This document shows, one piece after another, positions 1 to 10,100 of a DNA stretch of 64,000 nt (positions are counted from its first letter, which is position 1; each line of letters opens with the position of its first letter). Made by a program: the position numbers and the translations under genes. The notes below the pieces were generated by a model. It searched no databases, was not told where the DNA came from, and saw nothing but the letters and a program-made list of their open reading frames with translations. The stretch covers positions 1-64,000 of the forward strand of contig CAWFMY010000020.1 in NCBI GenBank assembly GCA_963816925.1. The letters run 5' to 3'. This DNA comes from CAIWHR01 sp963816925 (GTDB lineage: Bacteria > Pseudomonadota > Gammaproteobacteria > Burkholderiales > Casimicrobiaceae).

Positions 1-1168
1 CTCCGTCGCAGGGGCGTTTTGGCCCCACGCTGATCGAGCGGGCGGTTCTCGGCCGCCTGCTGACACCGGCGATGCGGATGGTGACCGCGATATGGAGCGC
101 CGGCCGGTTCGTGCGCTCCTCACCAGCGCAGGCATGGCGTCGGCGGTGGCGATCGTCGTTTCGGGCATGTTCTGGCGCGATGCTCTCGACTATATGGTCG
201 ACGTCCATTCAGGCCACGCAGCGGGGCGATGCGGAGATCACGCTGTTCGAGCCGCGGCGTCGCGGTCCTCGCACGAAGTCGCACGGATGCCGGCGTGATG
301 ATGACCGAGGGCTCGCGCGACGTTCCCGTCCGGTTGGTCGCGGGCTACCGCTGCTACCGGACCACGATTCTCGGTGTTGAGTTACGGGCGAATTTCGGCA
401 TCTCTCGACGCGAATCTCGATCGGTACCGATCCCCCGCCGGATCCTGCTCACCGACCGGCTGGCCGAGCGACTCGACGTCGGCGTCGGTGATACGCTCGT
501 CGTCGAAACGTGGCAGGGAACCGCTACAAGCGCAGCGTTCCCGTCGTCGGCGTCGTCCGCGACCTGATCGGATGTTCGCCTACATCGATCTCGACGCGCT
601 GAATCGGCTGATGGGGGACGGCGACACGTTCTCCACCTTCTCCGTGCGTGTCGACCGGTCTCCAGCGCGACACGCTGTTCCGGCACCTCGAGGAATTACC
701 ACGGGTGGCTCCCGTTTCGAGCAAGGCCGCGATGCTGCAGAGCTTCCGCGAGACTTCCGCGCGCAACGTCCTCTATTTCACGACGATTCTCACGCGTTCG
801 CCGCGGTGATGCGATCGGCGTCGTCTACAACAACGCGCGCATCGCGCTGCAGGAACGCGCGTGGGATCTCGCGAGCCTGCGCGTGCTCGGCTTCACGCGC
901 GGCGAGGTTTCGACGTTCCTGCTGGGCGAGCTCGCGCTTCGAGCTCGCTGCTCGCGATTCCGCTGGGCTGCCTGCTCGGCTATCTGCTTCGTGGGCGGTC
1001 GTGACCGTGAGCCACACCGAGACGATCTCGATCCCCATCCTCGTCGCTCCGCGCACCTACGCGTTCGCCGCGCTCGCGATCGTGCTCGCTGGCGTCGCCA
1101 GCGCGCTGATCGTGCGCAGGCAGATCGACCGGCTCGACCTGGTCGGCGTGCTGAAGACGCGAGAATAG
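1..1168 (+). pseudogene. FtsX/MacB-type ABC transporter permease, 5'-truncated, frame broken
   Basis: This is the C-terminal part of an ABC permease of the FtsX/MacB kind; the gene begins before the window. Recognisable pieces lie in different frames: a hydrophobic helix near 120-190 (MASAVAIVVSGMFWRDAL), a soluble extracytoplasmic part (residues such as RLDVGVGDTLVVETW near 465-520 and MFAYIDLDALNRLMGDGD near 570-620), and the typical terminal helix followed by RLDLVGVLKTRE and a stop at 1168. At least four frame changes are needed to join them, so as written it cannot give a protein. It lies 2 nt upstream of an HlyD-type adaptor, so the pair looks like one efflux operon. Real decay and poor sequence near a contig end cannot be told apart from sequence alone. 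Confidence 0.7.
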
Positions 1169-1170
1169 CG

Positions 1171-2392
1171 ATGAACAAAGCTGGTTTCGTCGAAGCCCCT
1201 CGATACTCGCTGTCGTCATTGCCGCGGGCGTGCTGGTCTGGCGTTCGCACCACGTCCGGTCGAGATGAGACCACGAGCGTGACCCGCGGCCCGTTCCGCA
1301 AGACCGTCGACGAGGACGGGAAGACGCGCGTGCGCGACCGTTACGTCGTATCGGCCCCGGTCCCGAGCCGGCTGCTCAGGGTCGCGCTGAAGGTCGGCGC
1401 AGCCAGTCGAGCCCCGGGACGCTGCTCGCACGGCTCGCGCCTACGTCACCCGCACCGCTCGACGCGCGCACGAAGCTCGATACCACGAGCGCGTCGGCGC
1501 CGCCGACGCCACGCGGCTGCGCGCTGCTGCCAGCATCGAGCGCGCTAGTGTCGCGCTCGAACAGGCGAAGGCGGAAGAGGGGCGCGCGGCAAAGCTGGCG
1601 GATCAAGGCTTCGCGTCGCAACAAGCGTTGGACAACGCCCGGCGCAACACGGAACTCAAAGGCAAGGAACTCGCGGCGGCGCAATTCGAAGGTCACGCAG
1701 CGGAGCATCAGGTCGCGATGGCACAGGCCGCCCTCAGCCGTTATCGCCAGGACGCTCGAGGAAAGTCTCCGGACGCGATCTGGGAGATCCGTTCACCCGT
1801 GGCCGGCCAGGTGCTGCGCGTCGCTCCAGGAAAGCGAGGGCATCATCGTCGCCGGAGCGCCGATCATAGAAATCGGCGATCCACGTGCACTCGAGGTTGT
1901 TGTCGACGTGCTGACGGCGGACGCCGCATCTATCCGCCCCGGCGCAGCGGTTGAACTCGATCACGGCGGTGGCGCCCCGGTGCTTGACGGCCGTGTTCGC
2001 CTCGTCGAGCCAGCGGGATTCACGAAGATCTCGGCGCTGGGCGTCGAGGAGCAGCGCGTTAACGTCCTGATTGACTTCGCGTCGCCGACCGCGGTCTGGG
2101 GAAATCTGGGCGATGGCATCGCGTCGATACACGAATCACCATAGACACGCGTGACGACGCGGTGCTGGTGCCCGTGAGCGCATTGTTCAGACATGGCGAC
2201 GGCTGGGCGGTGTTTGTGGTGTCCGGTAGCCGCGCGGTGCTGCAGCCTGTGACAACGGGGCCGCGCAACGGCCTGGTCGCGGTCGTGCTCCGTGGCCTCG
2301 ACCCTGGTATGTCCGTGATTGCCTATCCGAGCGACGCCGTAGCAGACGGGGCGCGCGTCAAGGCGCGTGCGACGGAGCCGAAACCGAAGTGA
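1171..2392 (+). pseudogene. HlyD/RND-type periplasmic adaptor (efflux membrane fusion protein), frame broken
   Basis: Adaptor subunit that would link an inner-membrane ABC permease to an outer-membrane channel. Pieces follow the family order: a lipoyl-like half (YVVSAPVPSRLLRVALKVG, about 1350-1400), an alpha-hairpin rich in A, E, Q and K (1550-1745), a second lipoyl half (IWEIRSPVAGQVLRVA, about 1775-1825), a beta-barrel (VDVLTADAASIRPGAAVELD, about 1905-1960), and a C-terminal membrane-proximal part ending KARATEPKPK. About five frame changes are needed. The ATG at 1171 follows the permease stop by 2 nt, supporting translational coupling. It is either a decayed gene or low-quality sequence. 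Confidence 0.7.
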
Positions 2393-2589
2393 TATTCGAT
2401 GATTTGCAGCGTCGTCCGAGCGCATGCAACGACGCATGTCCGGCTCGAATCAAGATCAGAGCCAGTAGCTCCTGTCCCCCGTACATGATACGGCACCAGT
2501 GAATGACGAGCTTTATGAACAAAAGAATTGACCACCGGTCGGGTGACACCGGTGCTGCGAGCCGACATCTATGGCTCACCGATGCGACC

Positions 2590-3157
2590 ATGCGTCAGGT
2601 CCCCAACGCCGTCACCCTGGTCCGGCTCCTGCTGATTCCGGTACTGGTCATGCTGCTCGCCCGGCGCGATTACGCTGCGGCCTTCGCAGCGTTTTTCATT
2701 TCGGCGTTGAGCGACTTTGCCGACGGGGTTATCGCGCGGCGCTGGAATGCGCGCACCCGCTTCGGAGCGATCGCCGATCCCGTTCTCGACAAGCTGACTA
2801 TGCTGTCGGTGACGCTCACGCTCGCCGTGCAGGGACTGCTGCCACTCTGGCTTGTCGCGGCGATCGTGGCACGGGACTTGGTGATCGTCGGCGGCGCGCT
2901 GGCTTATCACTACTCGGTTGGGCGCTACAACATGGCGCCAACGCTTCTATCGAAGATCAACACCGCCATCGAATTTTTCACGCTGGCGATGGTGCTCGGC
3001 GGCGCGGCGGACCTCTTCATCGCCAGTCGCCGCTACGCCCGTGCTGTTCACGCTGCTCATGGTGACGATCGTTGCCTCGGGCGTGCAGTATGTGTGGGTG
3101 TGGGGCCGCCGTGCAATCAATCAAAGCGCTGGCAGGAATCCGTCAACCGAAAGATAA
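2590..3157 (+). CDS. CDP-alcohol phosphatidyltransferase family protein (PgsA-like), one frameshift
   Basis: Integral membrane enzyme that transfers a phosphatidyl group from CDP-diacylglycerol to an alcohol, probably glycerol-3-phosphate. The CDP-alcohol motif D-x2-D-G-x2-A-R-x8-G-x3-D-x3-D is complete (SDFADGVIARRWNARTRFG, then AIADPVLD, about 2710-2790). Several hydrophobic helices follow. I chose the ATG at 2590 because MRQVPNAVTLVRLLLIPVL is the usual PgsA N-terminus; an open frame extends back to 2503. The frame breaks near 3040, where removing one C in the GCCC run restores FTLLMVTIVASGVQYVW and a stop at 3157. Substrate specificity is inferred. The next 190 bp hold no gene I can support. 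Confidence 0.75.
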
Positions 3158-3348
3158 ACGTTCATCGATGGCAATTGAGTCGAGTACCGTCGCGCTTTTG
3201 CAGGCTGGCGGTCGGGCCCCATCGTGGTCGCGCGGGCGAATAGGAGCGGGCAAGTTGTTGCGCGCACCTCAATCGCCGATTGTCCGTTTCGGTCGAACAA
3301 GACGTCCGCTTTCGCTGAATCCGATCATCGAAAACGGGTCGCAAGCGG

Positions 3349-3558
3349 TCATTCAAGGAGTTGCTTGCGCGCTTTGGCTTGTGCCCGCAGCGCTCGTGCC
3401 AATTCTCGTAGCATATGGCGCACACCGCCCTTGAAGGCATTGCGCGCGACCTTGGCCTTACCCTCGGCCGACTTTGGCCCCGTCGATTTGTTCCACCGCT
3501 TCCACTGCTCTCGCAGGGTCGCGATGAGTCCGGCCAGGTCCGTGTCACGCTCGAACGG
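3349..3558 (-). pseudogene. C-terminal remnant of a mobile-element-associated hypothetical protein
   Basis: The reverse strand encodes a basic tail containing STGPKSAEGKAKVARNAFKGG followed by RHMLRELARALRAQ. I know this pattern from short proteins of unknown function that turn up beside transposases and integrated elements in proteobacteria; that link is from memory and is not shown here. The frame stays open upstream to 3726, but that part runs through a terminator hairpin (3561-3588) and an ssrA-like repeat, and does not look coding. I therefore read this as a 3' fragment. It sits next to the presumed ssrA attachment scar, which fits a mobile origin. Confidence 0.4.
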
Positions 3559-3560
3559 GA

Positions 3561-3588
3561 AAGAAAAACGGCCCCGCGTGGGGGCCGT
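3561..3588 (-). terminator. Rho-independent terminator (reverse strand)
   Basis: Stem ACGGCCCC / GGGGCCGT with a short GC-rich loop. On the reverse strand it is followed by TTTTTCTT. No complete gene ends here. It lies just beyond a copy of the ssrA 3'-end sequence (3601-3613), so it may be the original ssrA terminator, displaced by an insertion. Confidence 0.65.
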
Positions 3589-3600
3589 CGTTCTCGGGTT

Positions 3601-3613
3601 TGGTGGAGGTGGG
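3601..3613 (-). repeat. Partial duplicate of the ssrA 3' end (possible att site)
   Basis: TGGTGGAGGTGG at 3601-3612 repeats the 12 bp that form the CCA end and acceptor arm of ssrA at 3820-3831. Similarity continues loosely for about ten more bases (gcggaatgctcg versus cgagaatcgaactcg). A duplicated ssrA 3' end flanking a short segment is the usual footprint of tyrosine-integrase elements that integrate into tmRNA genes. No integrase gene remains. The roughly 220 bp between the copies hold a terminator and no gene I recognise. Confidence 0.4.
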
Positions 3614-3775
3614 CGGAATGCTCGGCTGTCGCGTTGCCTCCGCGACAGCCTCGTCCCTCGCTCATGCTCGGGACCGCCGATCGCTCGACCCTCGGTCTCG
3701 CTCCTAGCGTCCTGCGGCGCGCTCACACTGCTCGCGCGCCTGGTCGAACTCGCGGATCGGCGATTCGTGCCGCTC

Positions 3776-3816
3776 CAAATAAAATGCCGAAGACCGCGTT
3801 CGCGGCCTTCGGCATG
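3776..3816 (-). terminator. Terminator of ssrA
   Basis: Perfect 9-bp arms ATGCCGAAG (3784-3792) and CTTCGGCAT (3807-3815), with further GC pairing inside the loop. On the reverse strand they are followed by TTTTATTT. It begins 4 nt after the mature CCA end of the tmRNA and is a clear intrinsic terminator for it. Confidence 0.9.
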
Positions 3817-3819
3817 GGT

Positions 3820-4185
3820 TGGTGGAGGTGGCGAGAATCGAACTCGCGTCCGAAAGCGCGCGACAGTCAGGACTACATGCTTAGTCGAGTCATTGTGCTC
3901 TCACCCCGACGCCGTTGACCGACAGACGACGGCGGGACCAGTCACCTTGGTTTAACGCCTCGCCCAAGTGACCCGGACGGACGCGATCGCCCTGAATGTC
4001 CTCGCTGTGACAGCTGCATCACCCCGGTCGAGCGCTACCGGGTGCGAGGTCCGGCGGGATTAAGCCGCCAGAGCGTACGTGTTGTCGTTCGCAGTTAAGT
4101 TTGCGATTGCTCGAGTTTTACGAGGACAAGCGCCTCGGCATGCCCCAAGCTGCGTTGCAACCCCCGTCGAAACCAGTTCACCCCC
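3820..4185 (-). ncRNA. ssrA: tmRNA (transfer-messenger RNA)
   Basis: tmRNA rescues stalled ribosomes and tags the unfinished protein for proteolysis. The 5' end GGGGGTG (4185-4179) pairs with CACCTCC before the terminal ACCA, forming the acceptor stem. The 5' part continues AACTGGTTTCGACGGGG, typical of tmRNA. The T-arm region contains GTTCGATTC. The tag frame lies at 4092-4060 on the reverse strand and reads ANDNTYALAA then TAA, with GCG as the resume codon. The length of about 366 nt fits one-piece tmRNA. Its own terminator follows directly. The 3' end appears partly duplicated further downstream (see 3601), suggesting past use as an integration site. Confidence 0.95.
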
Positions 4186-4348
4186 GGTAATCGTCGCGGC
4201 ACGGCGCCAAACCTTGCGCACCGTTGCAATGCATTGAGGTCATCATGATACCACCCGCGACGGGCGCGCCGCGGGCGGCGACCTCGTCCATCAGATGGGG
4301 TAGACTCGCGCCGATTCAAGGCCTTGCGTCGCCGCCCATCGGAATCGG

Positions 4349-5817
4349 ATGCCCACCTCCCCGCCCCTCGTTCCCGTAATCCTTTCCGGCGGCGCCGGCA
4401 CGCGGCTCTGGCCGTTGTCGCGCGAGATGGCGCCCAAGGCCTTCATGCGCCTGGCCGACGGCGAAACACTGCTGGCGAAGACCGCGGCGCGCGCGCTGTC
4501 GCTGCCGGGTGTCGACGAGCTTGTCACCGTCACCGATCGCGAGCTCTATTTCCACACCAGGGATCTCTATAGCGGCATGGGCGATCGCCGGCCGCGTAAC
4601 GCGTCGTTCATTCTCGAACCGTTCGGCCGCAGTACTGCGCCGGCCGTCGCGCTGGCTGCGATGGCCGTCGAAGCTCGGCACGGCGGCGACGCGATCATGC
4701 TGGTTCTGCCCGCCGATCACCTGATTTCCGATTGGACGGCCTTCGCCGCCGCCGTCGCGCGCGCGGTTGCGCTCGCGCGCGAGGGATCGCTCGTCACGTT
4801 CGGAATTGCGCCGACGCGCGCCGAGACGGGTTATGGCTATCTCGAATGCGGTGAACCTCTCGCCGATGTCGCTGGCGCGCCTTCCGCTTTTCGCGCTGAC
4901 CGCTTTGTCGAGAAGCCGGACGAAGACTCCGCCTACGAATATCTCGCCACCGAGAATTTTCTATGGAACTCCGGGATGTTCTGCTTCACGGCGTCGGCGA
5001 TTCTCGCCGCGTTCGACCGCCACGCCGGAGCGCTGCTGGCCGCGGTGCGGCCGTGCGGCGACGCCCTGCGCGCGGGGGACGGATCAATGCTTGAAATCGA
5101 CCCCGGCCTGTTCGCGCCGGTGCCGAATATTTCGCTCGACTACGCGGTGATGGAACCCGCCGCGACGGCGGGCGAGGTGGCGATCGTGAGTGGGACGTTC
5201 GACTGGACCGACGTCGGCTCGTGGGAAGCGGTGGCGGAACTCGCGCCGCCGGACGCGCAAGGCAACCGCGGCCAGGGCGAGCGGGTGGCGATCGCCACCC
5301 GCGACACCTTCGTCCATGCCGGCGATCGCGTTGTCGCGACGGTCGGCGTCGAGAACCTCGCGATCATCGATACGCCCGGACGCCCTGCTCGTTGCCCATC
5401 GCGATTCGCTGCAGCGCGTGCGCGAGGTCGTCGCGGAACTCAAAGCGCGTGGCCACGAAGCGTATCGCGAGCCCCACACGATGGTCCGGCCGTGGGGCGC
5501 ATTCACGGTACTGCACGAGGGTCCCGGCTTCAAGGTGAAGCGGATCGAGGTGAAGCCGGGCGCCGCGATGTCCCTGCAGCTGCACCACAAACGGAGCGAG
5601 CACTGGGTCGTCGTCGCCGGCACCGCGACGGTGACGCGTGGCGAAGAAGTCTTTACCGTCGGCACCCACGGATCGACCCACATTCCGGTCGAAACGAAGC
5701 ATCGGCTCGAAAACAAGGGGATCGGTTCCGCTCGTCGTCGTCGAGGTGCAGTGCGGGGATTATCTCGGCGAAGACGACATCGTCCGGTTCGAGGACCGGT
5801 ACGGGCGCGCGAAATAA
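4349..5817 (+). CDS. manC: Mannose-1-phosphate guanylyltransferase / mannose-6-phosphate isomerase, two frameshifts
   Basis: Bifunctional enzyme making GDP-mannose for polysaccharide or glycan synthesis. The N-terminal nucleotidyltransferase domain begins VILSGGAGTRLWPLSRE (pyrophosphorylase signature) and contains FVEKPDEDSA and WNSGMFCF. The C-terminal type II phosphomannose isomerase cupin contains MVRPWGAFTVL and LQLHHKRSEHWVVV. The product would be about 488 aa, normal for AlgA/XanB/ManC. The frame breaks twice: near 5385 (one extra G in CGCCCGGAC restores TPDALLVAHRDS) and near 5720 (one extra G restores KGSVPLVVVEVQCG). It then ends GRAK and TAA at 5817. It stands alone, converging on a ydcH-like gene 5 bp away. 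Confidence 0.85.
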
Positions 5818-5822
5818 AGGGG

Positions 5823-6038
5823 TCAGGCGCAGACGTCAGGGTCGATCTGGCGCTCGAGCCGCGCGATCTGGTCCTTGAGCAACAGCTTGCGGCGCTTCAT
5901 CCGCGTCAACTGCAGCTGGTCGTGCCCGGGATCGTTGCTCAAGCGGCGGATGACGTCGTCGAGATCGCGGTGCTCGATCTGCAGCGCGACCAGCCGCTGC
6001 ATCAGGTCCACCCGGTCCGCATTGCCGATGTCGTTCAT
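5823..6038 (-). CDS. YdcH family protein (DUF465)
   Basis: A 71-aa protein that is almost entirely one charged helical hairpin. It has the family pattern: LVALQIEHRDLDDVIRRLS, then DQLQLTRMKRRKLLLKDQI and a terminal PD. The family is widespread in proteobacteria and has no firmly assigned molecular role. It is intact and has its own ATG. It lies downstream of the EamA exporter gene on the same strand with a 27-bp gap, and may be cotranscribed with it. Confidence 0.85.
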   Translation of the reverse strand: MNDIGNADRVDLMQRLVALQIEHRDLDDVIRRLSNDPGHDQLQLTRMKRRKLLLKDQIARLERQIDPDVCA

Positions 6039-6065
6039 CGTCGATCGTGACGCGATCCGCGAATT

Positions 6066-7002
6066 TCAGTCGGTGCCCGCCGGCGCCGGTGCCGGACGCC
6101 GCCCCAGCCGGCTCGTGATCCAGATGCCTGTCAGGATAAGCGCAATTCCGGCGACATGGAACAGGGCGAGGCGCTCGCCCAGGAAAATCCAGGCGAGCAC
6201 CACCCCGAACACGGGCATCAGGTGGACGAAAAGACCGGCCACGCTCGCCCCGACCTGCTCGACGCCGCGGTTCCAGAAGATGTAGGCGAGCACCGACGAA
6301 AACAGGCCGATCGAGAACAGGGCCGCGAGGTTGGTGGCGGTGACGGCCATCCGCCGCCCCAGCACGAACTCGCCCAGGAAAAACGGCAGCACGCAGACGA
6401 TCCCCACGATCACGAGCGCGAACAGGAAGGTCAGCATGTGGAGGCCGGCGGGCCGCCAGCGCAGGCCGATCGTGTAGAGCGACCACATCGCCATCGCCAG
6501 GATGACCAGGAGGTCGCCGCCGTTGAGCCGGAACGTCGCCAGCGCCTCGAGGCTTCCCTGCGAAATGATCGTCAGCACGCCCGCAAGCGACACGCCGACT
6601 CCGGCGAGCTGCAGCGGAGTGAGCCGCTCGCGCAGGAACAGCCACGACAACGCGATGATCATCACCGGAATGAACGAATTGAGGATCACGCCGCTGGTCG
6701 CGGTCGTGTAGTTGAGGCCCAGATACGTGAGCGCGTTGTGCGTGCCGACGCCGATCGCGCCGAGGCCGACCAGCGGCTTCCAGTTCGCCCTGACGATCGG
6801 CCACTCGCGACAGCACGTGGGGCCAGGCAAACGGCGTCAGGATGACGAGAGCAAAGACCCAGCGGAAGAACGTCATCGTCATCGGCGGGATATCGGCGGC
6901 GAATGCGCGCCCGACAATCCAGTTGCACGCCCAGAACAGCGGCGCCAGCACGAGGAGCAGATAGGGATTCGCACCGCGCGGTGTCGTTGCCGGCCCATTC
7001 AC
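6066..7002 (-). CDS. DMT superfamily exporter (EamA domain), one frameshift
   Basis: Inner-membrane transporter of the drug/metabolite family with two EamA repeats and about ten hydrophobic helices, for example NPYLLLVLAPLFWACNWIVG at the N-terminus and VAGIALILTGIWITSRLG at the C-terminus. The substrate cannot be told from sequence. I chose GTG at 7002 (VNGPATTPRGANPYLLL), since the frame further upstream is arginine-rich and not membrane-like. The frame changes near 6813, where dropping one A gives HVLSRWPIVRANWKPL. Divergent from mfd. Confidence 0.8.
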
Positions 7003-7175
7003 GCGGCGATTATCGCACCCACGTATAATCCGCGCTCGATTCGCAGTTGCTCGTGCCGCCGGCCTCCAACGCCGCCGGGACGGCGGCACCGGTGGCTCCG
7101 CGTGCGGAGCCCTCGGCGTCAACAGGCAGCATCGCCGCCGCGCCCGCGCCTCCCGATCTCGCAGCGTCCATCCTG

Positions 7176-10100
7176 ATGCTCGCTGCGTTGCCCCCGCTCG
7201 TCCCGGATTTGCCGGCGCCGGGACAGAAGCTGCGCGGACCTGCGTTGCCCGGCTCGTCCGACGCCATCGCGCTGGCGCAGCTCGCGGTGCAATGCGTCCG
7301 GCAGAAGCGGATGCTGGCGGTCGTCAGCGCCGACGCGCTTGCGGCGCAGCGGCTGGCCGACGAAATCCCGTGGTTCGCGCCCGGACTCCGCGTCGCGTTG
7401 CTGCCGGACTGGGAGACGCTGCCGTACGACCCGTTTTCGCCGCACCACGATCTCGTCTCGGAGCGTCTCGCCACGCTCTATCGCGTTTCGCGCGGCGAAT
7501 GCGACGTGCTCGTGGTCGCCGCCACCACCGCCTTGTACCGTCTCGCGCCGCCGTCGTATCTCGCGGCGTTCACGTTTTTCCTGAAGCAGGGCGAGCGGCT
7601 CGATGTCGCGGGGTTGCGCGCGCAGCTCGCGCTCGCCGGCTATCAGCACGTCACGCAGGTCGTGTCGCCGGGCGAATTCAGCGTGCGCGGCGGATTGATC
7701 GACCTGTTCCCCATGGGGAGCACCCTGCCCTTCCGGCTCGACCTCTTCGGCGACGACATCGAAAGCATCCGCACCTTCGACGTCGACACCCAGCGCACGC
7801 TCTACCCGGTGCCCGACGTGCGCCTCCTGCCCGCGCGCGAGTTCCCGCTCGACGAGGCGGGCCGCACGCGGTTTCGCAGCCGCTATCGCGAGGTGTTCGA
7901 AGGCGATCCGTCGAAATCGCCGCTGTACAAGGACGTGAGCCATGGCGTCGCGCCCGGCGGTATCGAGTACTACCTGCCGCTCTTTTTCGAGGAAACGGCC
8001 ACGCTCGCCGACTACCTTCCCCGCGATGCCGCGATTGCACAGGTCGGCGATATCGCAGGCGCGGTGGCACGCTTCTGGCAGGACACCGAGTCGCGGTACA
8101 AGCTGCTGCGCGGCGACAAGACGCGCCCGCTGCTGCCGCCGATCGACATCTTCCTGCCCGAGGACGCGTTCAACGGCGCCATCAAGCCATTCGCGCGCGT
8201 CGAATTGCCCTCCTATGATTCTCCCCCTGGCGGTCCCTCGCTCACGGTGGACGAAGTCGCCGTGTTGCCGTCGGTGCAGGTCGACCGCCGCGCCGAGGAC
8301 CCCCTCGCCGCGCTGAAACGATTTCTCGCCGCCGCAAGCGGCACGCGAATCCTGGTCTGCGCCGAAAGCGCGGGGCGCCGCGAGACGATGCAGCAGTATT
8401 TCGCGGAATACGGCCTCGCGCTGCCGCAGGTCGACGATCTCGCCGGCTTCCTCGCCGGCACCGCGAGTGTCGCGCTCGGCATTTCGCCTTTGCACGCGGG
8501 CTTCGCATGGCCGGCGGCCGGCCTCGCGTTCGTCACCGAAGCGGAACTCTATGCGGGCGTCGTGCGCCGCGGCCGCCGCGACGCGGCGCGCCGCTCCAAC
8601 GTCGATGCGATGCTGCGCGACCTGTCGGAAGTGCGCATCGGCGACCCCGTCGTCCACGAGCAGCACGGCATCGGGCGTTACCTCGGCCTCGTGACGCTGA
8701 ACCTCGGCGAAGGCCCGACCGAATTCCTGCAGCTCGTCTACGCGAACGACGCGAAGCTCTATGTGCCGGTGTCGAACCTGCACCTCATCGGGCGCTACAG
8801 CGGCGCCTCGCCCGAAGCGGCGCCGCTGCACGAGCTCGGCAGCGGCCAGTGGGACAAGGCAAAAAAGCGCGCCGCGCGGCAGGCGCACGACACCGCGGCC
8901 GAATTGCTGAACCTGTACGCACAGCGCGCGGCGCGCAAGGGGCACGCCTTCACGTTCACGCCGCACGACTACGAGGCCTTCGCCGACGGCTTTCCGTTCG
9001 AGGAGACCGCGGACCAGCAGGCGGCGATCGACGCCGTGATCGCGGACCTCACCGCGGGCCGGCCGATGGACCGGCTCGTCTGCGGCGATGTCGGTTTCGG
9101 CAAGACGGAGGTCGCGCTGCGCGCCGCCTTCGTGGCGCTCGCCGACGGCAAGCAGGTCGCGGTGCTGGTGCCGACGACGCTGCTGGCCGAGCAGCATTTC
9201 AAGGTGTTCACCGACCGCTTCTCCGACCTGCCGGTGAAGCTGACGGAGCTCTCGCGCTTCCGCTCGCCGAAGGAAGTCAAGGCTGCGCTCGAAGGGCTCG
9301 CCGCAGGCACGCTCGATCTCGTCATCGGCACGCACAAGCTGCTCCAGTCCGACGTGAAGTTCAAGAGCCTCGGCCTCGTCATCATCGACGAGGAGCATCG
9401 CTTCGGTGTGCGGCAGAAGGAGCAGCTCAAGAAACTGCGCGCCGAGGTCGACGTGCTGACGCTGACCGCAACGCCGATCCCGCGCACGCTCGCGATGTCG
9501 CTCGAGGGCATCCGCGATTTCTCGGTGATCGCCACCGCGCCGCAGCGGCGCCTCGCGATCAAGACGTTCGTGGCGACGTACTCGCGCGGCATCATCCGCG
9601 AAGCGGCGCTGCGCGAAATGAAGCGCGGCGGGCAGGTCTACTTCCTGCACAACGACATCGACACGATCGCCACGACCGCGCAACGGCTGACGGAGCTCCT
9701 GCCCGAGGCGCGGATCGCCGTCGCCCATGGACAGATGGGCGAGCGCGACCTCGAGCACGTGATGCGCGAGTTCTACGCGCAGCGCATCAACCTGCTGGTC
9801 TGCTCGACGATCATCGAAACCGGCATCGACGTGCCCACGGCCAACACGATCATCATCGAGCGCGCCGATCGCCTCGGCCTCGCGCAACTCCACCAGCTGC
9901 GCGGCCGCGTCGGCCGTTCGCACCACCAGGCGTATGCCTACCTGCTGACGCCGCCGGAGGAATCGCTCTCCGGGCAGGCCAGGAAACGCCTCGAGGCGAT
10001 CCAGATGATGGAAGACCTCGGCTCCGGCTTCTATCTCGCGATGCACGACCTCGAGATTCGCGGCGCCGGCGAAGTGCTCGGCGAATCCCAATCGGGCGAG

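Noticed and set aside
3601..3613. A second, truncated tRNA or tmRNA gene
   Set aside because: Only the 3'-end dozen bases are recognisable; no cloverleaf or tag frame can be built around it. An att-type duplication explains it better.
7024..7029. TATAAT hexamer upstream of mfd as a promoter
   Set aside because: It is an exact -10, but I find no -35 at 16-18 bp. It is mentioned under mfd and not listed as a feature.
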